Source: Candidatus Liptonbacteria bacterium (GTDB lineage Bacteria > Patescibacteriota > Minisyncoccia > UBA6257 > 2-01-FULL-56-20). From it: 53,351 nt of DNA. The position numbers and the translations under genes are program-made. Shown here one piece after another: positions 27,216-35,266 of the stretch. Location: NCBI GenBank assembly GCA_016182105.1, contig JACOXZ010000001.1:1-53351 (forward strand). Reading direction: 5' to 3'. Position 1 is the stretch's first letter. Every line of letters begins with the position of its first letter. Below the pieces are notes generated by a model. The model searched no databases and was not told the DNA's origin. It was given only the letters and a program-made list of their open reading frames with translations.

Positions 27216-27893
27216 TTATTGAATTTTGCTGGAGCCAACTGTTTGAATTGGAATCCCCTTTTTCTCGATGGTTTCCGGATTGTAGAAGTTGTAGTAGAGC
27301 TCGATTAACTGTTCGTCGTTCAAAACTTCAGCTTCGAGATCAATCGTTCGGAGCCCCTCAATAACTTGGGCGACCCGCTGTTTTAGCTGGCCCGAGTTTT
27401 GTTCAAAGCTTTGCTGTCTTTCGCGCTCCGCCTTTTCCTCGGCGGCCCCACCCTTTTTCTTCACGAATGGCAAAAATTTAGAGACGGTTTCTTTGGAAGG
27501 CAAAGAAACCGGCGCCCAAGGAACAACAATAAAAAAGGTTTTGGCCATAATATCATTTTCTTTCACAAACCCAGTGACGAATTCTTTATATTCGCCGATT
27601 TGACTCTGGAGCAGAGCCGACTCTTCTTTTTGCACCCGTTCTTCAAGGTCAGCCAGATATTTTTCAATATTGATTTTTCTTGAGTGAATGATGATCTGTA
27701 GAGGGAAGTCCAGGCTGTTCAAAAAATTTTGATAGGAAGAGGTGATGACATTCTGCTCGTTTTCCGATTTCAGGGCGAAGTTCAAGCCGCTGACCATCAA
27801 GACCTGCCTCATAGCCCCGCCTTTTAAGATCACCGTGCTCTCGTGGATATCCTCGATTGTGACTAAGTCTTGAGTGTTAGCTAAATTGGCCAT
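27216..27893 (-). CDS. VirB4/TraC-like N-terminal part
   Basis: 225 aa; same frame as the downstream ATPase ORF, separated only by TAA. Confidence 0.75.
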   Translation of the reverse strand: MANLANTQDLVTIEDIHESTVILKGGAMRQVLMVSGLNFALKSENEQNVITSSYQNFLNSLDFPLQIIIHSRKINIEKYLADLEERVQKEESALLQSQIGEYKEFVTGFVKENDIMAKTFFIVVPWAPVSLPSKETVSKFLPFVKKKGGAAEEKAERERQQSFEQNSGQLKQRVAQVIEGLRTIDLEAEVLNDEQLIELYYNFYNPETIEKKGIPIQTVGSSKIQ

Positions 27894-27901
27894 TTTAACA
27901 T

Positions 27902-28411
27902 CTAGCGATAATCAATTCTCCGGCCGGCTTGGCGCTCCCCGGTTTTGCGGCTGAAGATTTCGTATTTTTCTGCTTTCAGCGATTCAATGAGGCCTGCCGG
28001 CGACATCGCTTTTTTGCCTGTCTGGAGATTCTGCCAGACATTTTTTAGGCCTGTTCCCGAGACGATGTTCTCGAGGGATAATTTGCCTTGGGCGAGCGAC
28101 TTCAAGGCTGACTCGTCTTTGGCAAGTTTCGGATTTTCCGGCTGCCAGACGTATCTTTGGGGCTGCCAGTAGAAGTGCATGGCTGAAAAAATAACCTTGA
28201 CAAGCGGCCGGCCGTTGATCTTCACAAAGGCCAGGGCAAAACTAGAGCCCACAAGAAACACGGTGATTATGGCCCAGATTGCGGGTTTGAGCATAAAGAA
28301 GAGAAGAAAGCTGGTAGCGGCTGAGCCGCCTATAAAAAGGAATTGACGGATAGTGAGAGGTCCGACAATTTTATCTTCGGTTTCTATAAATTGTGGGACT
28401 TGGAATTGCAT
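27902..28411 (-). CDS. PrgI family protein
   Basis: 169 aa; MQFQVPQFIETEDKIVGPLTIRQFLFIGGSAATSFLLFF. Confidence 0.85.
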   Translation of the reverse strand: MQFQVPQFIETEDKIVGPLTIRQFLFIGGSAATSFLLFFMLKPAIWAIITVFLVGSSFALAFVKINGRPLVKVIFSAMHFYWQPQRYVWQPENPKLAKDESALKSLAQGKLSLENIVSGTGLKNVWQNLQTGKKAMSPAGLIESLKAEKYEIFSRKTGERQAGRRIDYR

Positions 28412-28429
28412 TTTAACGAAGAATTTTCA

Positions 28430-29494
28430 CTACCCGGCATTGTGATTATTTTTTAGATCGACAGTATTCGAGTCATCAGGCGGCGCTGGCGAAGGCTGCG
28501 GAGCCGGCGCCCTAAAAGGTTCGCTAGGCCGAGGAGGCGGGGATGGGGGCTTAGGCATCGATGCTTTAATGGTCAAGGCCTCGCGTTTTAGTTCTTCTTC
28601 GGAGATTACTTTGGGCGCGAAGATAATTTCCTTTTGGGACTTTCGGCTAAAGAGCGATTTTAGCCATCCCCAAAAACCCCGCCTTTTTTTCTGAATCGGC
28701 ATTGGCGTCATATTTATTTTTATTTCTTCTGCTCGGATATTTACTTCCTTGACCGGTTGAGGCGGAGAGGGCAGTTCTTGCTCCGGCGACATTAAGGGGG
28801 TTCGGAGGTTTGTTTCTCCGCCGATCTCGAGTCGCGCTGGCCGCATAGGAGGCGTAAACTTTTCTCCAACCTCCTCGAATTTAGGCAAAGGCGCTTCTAG
28901 CTTGAAACCAGAGGCGGGTTTGCCCGGCTCAGATTCGGCTTCCTCATGAAGAATAATCGGTTCTTCTTTAAAGGTTTCGCTCGGTTCTCTTGGCGGACTC
29001 GTCGGCGAGGGGATAGCTTGACCAGTTGGCGCTGGCGGCGGCGCCTGCGGCTGCTTTATCTCCTCGATCATTTTAGGCGGGGAACCAAAGGTTTCCAGGG
29101 GTTTTTTGATTTCACTCAAGATCCTTGGCGCTGGTCCCGACTCAATTTCCGGCTCTGGAAGGGGCGTGAAGTTGCGTTCTAGGTCATCTCGGATCGAGGA
29201 GAAAATTTTTCTGTTTATCTCGTCGGCAATAGAGGCGGCGAGGCGAGGATTATTAAGTTCAAGCGCCTCATTGATCTCTCGTCCTAAATCTTCAGTATGG
29301 ATGAATCCAAAAAGGACGAGGCCAGTCAATTGTTTGACCATCAGCACCCTCTCTTCGTCGATTAAGCGGTGATTTTGGCAGACGCGTTCAATGATTTGGT
29401 GATTTGCCTCCCGTTCGAGCATATTTTGAATACTCTGCGGCAGAGAGTTAAAGCGCTTAAATAGTTCTCGTTCTGTGATTAAAGAGTAGTCCAT
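28430..29494 (-). CDS. Proline-rich cytoplasmic hypothetical protein of T4SS-like locus
   Basis: 354 aa; long Pro/Glu-rich low-complexity region. Confidence 0.55.
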   Translation of the reverse strand: MDYSLITERELFKRFNSLPQSIQNMLEREANHQIIERVCQNHRLIDEERVLMVKQLTGLVLFGFIHTEDLGREINEALELNNPRLAASIADEINRKIFSSIRDDLERNFTPLPEPEIESGPAPRILSEIKKPLETFGSPPKMIEEIKQPQAPPPAPTGQAIPSPTSPPREPSETFKEEPIILHEEAESEPGKPASGFKLEAPLPKFEEVGEKFTPPMRPARLEIGGETNLRTPLMSPEQELPSPPQPVKEVNIRAEEIKINMTPMPIQKKRRGFWGWLKSLFSRKSQKEIIFAPKVISEEELKREALTIKASMPKPPSPPPRPSEPFRAPAPQPSPAPPDDSNTVDLKNNHNAG

Positions 29495-29495
29495 T

Positions 29496-31046
29496 CTACG
29501 GTGTTGATGGTGTTGGCGGCGGCGTTGGTGCGGGTGTTGGCGTTGGTGTGGGAGCTCCTCCTTCCCCCTCTATTTCAAGACCCACCGCTTTTGCCTGTGC
29601 TTTGGTCAGTTTTGTTGTCTTCTTCTTAAATCCTTTTTTCGCGCCTTCGTATACGCTTCCTAAAATACCCGGACTTGTTTTTGCCGCTGTTCCGAATGCT
29701 GAAATGTCTTTAAACACTTCCTTAGGCATAAGCGTCTTCGAGGTGGCTTGGGCCGCCGTTCGGAGCGGGGCACCGACGGTATGAGCAGCTTTTCGGAACG
29801 GATAGGTGAGTTTCTGAAGTCCTGCCTTAAAGCCCTTAGCTTCTGGCGACGGCCGTTCCGGCGCCGGTTTCGGTCCGTGGGTTGCAAAGCGTGCTGCAGC
29901 TCCGCCGCCCTTTCTTCCGGCCCAGCCGCCAAGGGCTTTGGCGGCGCCAGTAGCCGCTCCCATGGCCACCGCGGCCCCTGTCATGCCCAATTTATTCGCC
30001 GCAAAAAGCCCGCCGATCATAATGCCAACGATGATGAGCTGTTCTAGTACGTCTTGGACGATCGGGGCTAACACGCCTGTAAGAGCGCTTACGATCGAAT
30101 CCCAGGTGCTATTCCCGGCCTGGTAAGTGGCTAACTCCGGCCCGCCTAATATTTCGCCCATATTCCGCGATGCTTGAATGCCAAGATAAAGGAAAAATAG
30201 TACAAGCGGGGCGAAAAAAGCCCAGCGCAGGAAATTGCTCCACCATTTGTCCCAGTTGTGACTGAACTTGGGGAATATCCAGAGTAGCCAGACAAAAGGC
30301 ATAAGAATAAGAAGGATGCCTATAAATATATAGCGAATAATAAGCATGACTATTACCGCAAGAAGAGTGATTACGATAACGATAAGAGATAAAACCACGA
30401 AGACGAGCGAGGTGATTGGGGTAAGCAGTTTTCCTATATCAGCCCCTAATGCGGCAATACCCTGGAGTTTATTGGTGTCATCGCTATTAATCTGGTTAAT
30501 GGCCACAAGGCCCTTTTGAGGATTAAAAGCTCCGGCAATCGCGCTTGCAAAACTGCTGAAACCGCTCGTCCCTGCCGGACTTACCCTGTCGAGAAGAAAA
30601 AAGGTGAGCTGATCGGAGAAATTCAGTATCGCGCCCGCAATCACCATGCTGAAGTTTACAAGAAGTGCGGCAACAATGAGTTTCCAGAGGAGTTTTTTGA
30701 TCCCGTGAGTTTGGCTTCTAAGTATTGTGGCTATGGCAATCACAATGATGGCCACGACAAAACCTAAATTGGCAATTGAAAGGGCTATCTGGAAGCCGAT
30801 CCTCACTGGAGGAGACGTAGCTATGTGAGTGTTCATATTGAGGATGACTCCGATTGCCCAGGCCTCGACAGCAACCCCGAGCCCAACGATATAAGAAATA
30901 ATGTAGGTGATGCCAAAGACGATTTTGCCTATGACGGTGTAGGCAATGTCTTCAATGATGTTGGCGTGGGCAAGTTTAGGCGCGAGCCCGATAAATAGAA
31001 CTCCTATAACGAGAAACAACAGTATTTTCTTAAATTTCTTTTCCAT
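29496..31046 (-). CDS. VirB6/TrbL-like polytopic membrane protein
   Basis: 516 aa; signal, several TM helices, disordered Pro/Thr C-terminus; next to PrgI and VirB4 genes. Confidence 0.75.
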   Translation of the reverse strand: MEKKFKKILLFLVIGVLFIGLAPKLAHANIIEDIAYTVIGKIVFGITYIISYIVGLGVAVEAWAIGVILNMNTHIATSPPVRIGFQIALSIANLGFVVAIIVIAIATILRSQTHGIKKLLWKLIVAALLVNFSMVIAGAILNFSDQLTFFLLDRVSPAGTSGFSSFASAIAGAFNPQKGLVAINQINSDDTNKLQGIAALGADIGKLLTPITSLVFVVLSLIVIVITLLAVIVMLIIRYIFIGILLILMPFVWLLWIFPKFSHNWDKWWSNFLRWAFFAPLVLFFLYLGIQASRNMGEILGGPELATYQAGNSTWDSIVSALTGVLAPIVQDVLEQLIIVGIMIGGLFAANKLGMTGAAVAMGAATGAAKALGGWAGRKGGGAAARFATHGPKPAPERPSPEAKGFKAGLQKLTYPFRKAAHTVGAPLRTAAQATSKTLMPKEVFKDISAFGTAAKTSPGILGSVYEGAKKGFKKKTTKLTKAQAKAVGLEIEGEGGAPTPTPTPAPTPPPTPSTP

Positions 31047-31060
31047 TTAAAAACAGCTAT

Positions 31061-33817
31061 TTAAATATTGAAGGCTTCGCATGTATTTAGTAGGTCTTGT
31101 GCATTGTCAAAGTCGTTTATAATACGCGGATCTGAAAGTTGAGTTTGATATTGATTAAGTAAGTCCGCGCTCGCTTGACCTGTGCCGTACGTCGCGTAGA
31201 GGGTAGTTATTAGAGCATCGTAGTCTGCGGCTGGGTCATTTAAAGCGTTGTTTATGAAGGCCAAAAGGCTGCTATCTTGGGACCGAAGGTTTGCTTGTTG
31301 TACCAGCCACTGGTCATAAAGAGGAGTCCAGTATGCTAATAATAGTGCGGCTTGCTGTTCATATTGATCAGCCCTAGGATCGATTTTGCTTTGGCAGACA
31401 GAAATGGCTTGTCTTAAAACTTGAATCGTAGAACTTGCAGCAATTAGCAATTGGTCGAGTACGCCAATAGAAGCCTGGTTGTTGCTCAAAATCTTGTTAG
31501 CTTCCGAAGTAAAGGCGGTTTTAGGGTCATAAGGGCATACGTCAAGTAGCGCCTGTGCTTGGGCAGGGCCGTCGATAATACTTGGATTTGAAAGTTGATT
31601 TAGATATGTCTCGAGTAAAGCCGTGCTCGTTTGGACCGTGCCGTACGTCGTGTGAAGGTCATTTATTTTAGTAAGGTAGTAGTCTGGCGGGAGTGGGTCA
31701 GGCGGCGAATTTAAGGCGTTGTCTATGAAGATCTCGAGACTATCAACTTGGGACTGAAGGTTTGTTAGTTGTACCAACCACTGGTTATAAAGGTTAGTCC
31801 AGTAAGACAGCAATCGCGCTACTTTCTCTCTGTACAAATCGCCCTGCGGGCCGGCTACGGATACACAGCCAAGAGCCGCTTTTCTTAAAATTTCAAGCGT
31901 AGAACTTGCAATAGGCAGCAATTGGTTCAGCATATCAATAGAAGCCTGGTTATTATTCAAGATTTGGTAAGCTTCTTGAGTGAATGCGCCCTTGGGGTCG
32001 GTGATGACATTGCTTCCAGTCGTGCCGTACGTGGCAGTTGGATCGGCTAACCCCGTTTGGCCGCTAAGGAGAAGTTTGTTTAAGAATGAGTTTACAAGAG
32101 CAGCCACGAGACCGACTATATCTTGGGCGTTTACGATACGGTGAATAGGCGCTCCCAGGGCGCTATCAACGACTCTTCCGAGCGCCACGCCGGGGGTGGT
32201 GTTTTGCCATCCGTCCTTGGTGCAGGTTCTAAAAGTGCCAGTCGTGGGATTCAGAGATTTTTTTAGATAGTCCTCGCCAATTACATCTGCGGCAGCGATA
32301 GCGTCAGTTTCTAGATAAGGGGGTGGAAGGGTGTTTGTATCTATTATTTCAGTCATTGTATGCCTTTGGGGGCTGGCGCAGACCTTGGTTGAGAGAAATC
32401 CTTGGCTGCCTTGGGATTCTGAATCAGCGGAAGCCTTTGATTTTTCAGACTGCCTTAGAGCCACATCGCTTACCTGGATCATGCTTCCAAAGAAATTATT
32501 GTTTGGCTGGATAGCAGTGGTATAGGCCAGCCAGCTGCCGTTTTGAAAGCTGTCGTGGAAGGCTTCGACGTTTGAAATAATTCGATCCAAGGTGCAGGAA
32601 AGCTGTTGGGTAGGTATTTCAATAGACGGCTGGAGAGCGAGTTTAAGGAGCGGCTGAAACGGCTCACAGACGCCTGGCAGGATTTTATAGATAGCGGAAG
32701 CTGCAGCGTCCTTCGCTTGTTCTGTAATAAAAGCCTTCCAGTTTTGTATAAACTGCGGTTTGCCTCCGCCCTGGATCCATTTTATTGTCTGCTGGACCAG
32801 CTGGTGGATCAACTGGTTTTTAAGAAGTTCAACCGCTATTTTTTTTAAATACTCCCAGACCATCCGAGCCCAAAGCACCGGATCGAAAACGATATCCCCG
32901 AATCCTAAAAAGGCGTGAGCTTGTTTTATTGTGAAGAGTCCGATAAAACCCGCTATAAGTTTATTTTGTTTTTCTAAAGAAAACTGTTTTAAGGAAGAAA
33001 GTTTTTTAAATTCTTGTTCAAGGTTTTGTACTGCTTTGAAATAATTTTGTTCCTGTGATTGGATAAGCATAGCTATTTTTAGTGGGTCTTCTGTTTCATC
33101 AAGGAGAGCCAAACCGTTTCTTTGATGAGCAAGAAGAGTTAGAAAACTTTTATGAAAATCTAGAGCTATGCTCGGGACCGAGATTTTTTCCAAACCAAGA
33201 TTAACTTTCTGAACCGCAGTCTTCAGAGAGCCTAAGGTCCTAGGTGAAATTCCCTGGTCCAATTCGGTTGGCAGCTGCGCTTGAAGACCCCCCCAGTTAT
33301 CTTGGAATATTTTACCTAAAGATTCGCTGTAGGCGAGAACATCATCAGCTGAATAATTATTAATAACCTTAACTTTGTCTTGCGGAATTGAGATTTTCCA
33401 TCTCTCGGCTATTAACTTTTTAAGATCTCCATTATTAATGTTTATCGTGCCAAGCAGTTTATCTGTGTCCGGGGCGACTATGGAAGTTTGGCCATCCTGG
33501 TCTTGCGGGCCTTCGGGGTTTAAGGCTACAAGTTCGCGGGCAAGATTGTCAGCCAAGTTGCTTGTTAAGTTGTTCGAGCTATTTTCCGAAAGATCTGCAG
33601 CTGCTAATCTTTGGGATAAATCTTCGGAATGAGGAATTGGTTCGACAAAGGCGCTTTTTCCTAAATTCGGAAGTTGATTTTGAGCCGTTTGTTTTTCGAG
33701 ATCCTCACGATTTAAATTAACGTTTGAAATTTTGGGGCTTGCGAAAAATAAAATCGAGGAGCTTGCAATAGCTGCTAAAATCAGAAAAGAGGCTACAAGC
33801 TTTTTGTGGCTAATCAC
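31061..33817 (-). CDS. Large exported protein with tandem-duplicated C-terminal domain
   Basis: 918 aa; signal anchor; duplicated blocks FTQEAYQILNNNQASIDMLNQLL... and FTSEANKILSNNQASIGVLDQLL... Confidence 0.65.
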   Translation of the reverse strand: MISHKKLVASFLILAAIASSSILFFASPKISNVNLNREDLEKQTAQNQLPNLGKSAFVEPIPHSEDLSQRLAAADLSENSSNNLTSNLADNLARELVALNPEGPQDQDGQTSIVAPDTDKLLGTININNGDLKKLIAERWKISIPQDKVKVINNYSADDVLAYSESLGKIFQDNWGGLQAQLPTELDQGISPRTLGSLKTAVQKVNLGLEKISVPSIALDFHKSFLTLLAHQRNGLALLDETEDPLKIAMLIQSQEQNYFKAVQNLEQEFKKLSSLKQFSLEKQNKLIAGFIGLFTIKQAHAFLGFGDIVFDPVLWARMVWEYLKKIAVELLKNQLIHQLVQQTIKWIQGGGKPQFIQNWKAFITEQAKDAAASAIYKILPGVCEPFQPLLKLALQPSIEIPTQQLSCTLDRIISNVEAFHDSFQNGSWLAYTTAIQPNNNFFGSMIQVSDVALRQSEKSKASADSESQGSQGFLSTKVCASPQRHTMTEIIDTNTLPPPYLETDAIAAADVIGEDYLKKSLNPTTGTFRTCTKDGWQNTTPGVALGRVVDSALGAPIHRIVNAQDIVGLVAALVNSFLNKLLLSGQTGLADPTATYGTTGSNVITDPKGAFTQEAYQILNNNQASIDMLNQLLPIASSTLEILRKAALGCVSVAGPQGDLYREKVARLLSYWTNLYNQWLVQLTNLQSQVDSLEIFIDNALNSPPDPLPPDYYLTKINDLHTTYGTVQTSTALLETYLNQLSNPSIIDGPAQAQALLDVCPYDPKTAFTSEANKILSNNQASIGVLDQLLIAASSTIQVLRQAISVCQSKIDPRADQYEQQAALLLAYWTPLYDQWLVQQANLRSQDSSLLAFINNALNDPAADYDALITTLYATYGTGQASADLLNQYQTQLSDPRIINDFDNAQDLLNTCEAFNI

Positions 33818-33869
33818 ACTTACATTATATATTATAGAGGGTGGCTAAGAAACCTGAAAATATCCCCAC

Positions 33870-34754
33870 TTAGTCTTGAGGTTGAAATACTGCTGACATT
33901 TTCACGATTTCTTCCAAGTTAAGATCTTGAGGTCGAAGATTAGGCGCGATGGAAAGCTTTTTCAGTTTTTTCTCGACCTCGAGCCGAGGCATTTTGAGCG
34001 CCGCCACTAAGTTATTAGCTACTGTTTTTCTCGGCTGCTGGAAGAGAATTTTTACGATTTTATAGTACTTATTCTCTGCGGCGAGTAATCCTTTTTTATT
34101 CTTTTTATTCTTACTACGATTATACCGCAATTGCGGTATAATCGTAGTATTGGGCCGTCGTGTTTTTAGCTGGATAATTGCGGAATCAACTTTTGGCAAA
34201 GGCTCAAAATCCGTTTTCGGAATGAAACCAATAATTTTCGGCTCGGCCCAGAACTGGATAATGGCCGCGAGACGGTTCATCTTGGGCGGCACGGCGCAGA
34301 TTCTTTGAGCCACTTCTTTTTGGAGGGTTAAGACGCAAAGTTCGGGTTTATTTTCGAGTTCGGAAATGTTCCGGAGGAGCCGACCAGTCAAGTAATAGGG
34401 AATGTTGCCTACAATCTTATAGCTTATAGCTTTTAGCTGATAGGCGAGGCCAGGAAGTAGTTTCAGCGCATCGCCCGTCTTAATCTCGATCTCGCAATTT
34501 TTTCTAGAAGTTAAGAGCTCTAAGTTAGAAGCTAGTCGGGGGTCTTTTTCTATCGAGATGATTTTTATCCCATCTTCAGAGTTTTTTTGTTTTCTTTCTA
34601 AAAGCTTTAAGCTATAAGCTATTAGCTCGAGAGTAAGTTCGCCGTGGCCCGCGCCGATCTCGATCGCGATGTCGCCTGCGCGTAGGTCGAGTGCGCCAAC
34701 GATTTTTTTTATCGCCGATTTATTTTTGAGGAAATGCTGACCGAGGAGATTCAC
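33870..34754 (-). CDS. rsmA: 16S rRNA dimethyladenosine transferase RsmA/KsgA with repeat-derived insertions
   Basis: NLLGQHFLKN, IEIGAGHGELTLELI, IVGNIPYYLTG; GTG start overlapping the upstream stop. Confidence 0.88.
   Translation of the reverse strand: MNLLGQHFLKNKSAIKKIVGALDLRAGDIAIEIGAGHGELTLELIAYSLKLLERKQKNSEDGIKIISIEKDPRLASNLELLTSRKNCEIEIKTGDALKLLPGLAYQLKAISYKIVGNIPYYLTGRLLRNISELENKPELCVLTLQKEVAQRICAVPPKMNRLAAIIQFWAEPKIIGFIPKTDFEPLPKVDSAIIQLKTRRPNTTIIPQLRYNRSKNKKNKKGLLAAENKYYKIVKILFQQPRKTVANNLVAALKMPRLEVEKKLKKLSIAPNLRPQDLNLEEIVKMSAVFQPQD
34112..34149. repeat. 38-bp perfect palindrome within rsmA
   Basis: TACTACGATTATACCGCAATTGCGGTATAATCGTAGTA. Confidence 0.95.
34415..34439. repeat. 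AGCTTATAGCTT-type repeat within rsmA (copy 1)
   Basis: cttatagcttatagcttttagctg; inverted copy at 34598-34627. Confidence 0.7.
34598..34627. repeat. AGCTTATAGCTT-type repeat within rsmA (copy 2, inverted)
   Basis: ctaaaagctttaagctataagctattagct. Confidence 0.7.
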
Positions 34755-35266
34755 ACAATTGAAACCGCAGTCTTCTGCGGATAAAGATTGCGGTATGTTT
34801 TTAGCCCCACAAAAGCGGCGAGGGGTAAGGCGAGGGTGATCAGGTTGATGTAGAAGTGAAGATAAATTCCGTCAATGTACCATCCAAGGAGACCGGGACA
34901 GGGAGCGCAGCTGCTTTGAAGCGTTTGTCCGATGCGGGCGGCGTGCTCCAGGACGTGATAACCCTGCAGGTAGAAGCCTGAGAGAAACAAAATTCTGAAG
35001 AACTGGTTCTTCAGGCCGACGCCCGATTTTTTTTCGAAGTAGCGCATTTTGAAACACGGATATGCTAAGAGAAGAAAGTACAAAAGGTTGAATATAAAAT
35101 GATTCCATTCCAGATCGGCGAAAAAAAGAATGCCGTGACTTTCCTTAATCGGGAAGTTGAGCACCGCGTGCTGATAAAATTGCGCGATATGTTCGATGAA
35201 GTGCGCGAATTGGAGGAGCAACGCCGCCAGGAATACTGCAGAGGAACGTTTTGCGGTAATGTCCAT
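34751..35266 (-). CDS. His-rich polytopic membrane protein
   Basis: 171 aa; FAHFIEHIAQFYQH, GYHVLEHAARIG, CAPCPG; translationally coupled to both neighbours. Confidence 0.6.
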   Translation of the reverse strand: MDITAKRSSAVFLAALLLQFAHFIEHIAQFYQHAVLNFPIKESHGILFFADLEWNHFIFNLLYFLLLAYPCFKMRYFEKKSGVGLKNQFFRILFLSGFYLQGYHVLEHAARIGQTLQSSCAPCPGLLGWYIDGIYLHFYINLITLALPLAAFVGLKTYRNLYPQKTAVSIV

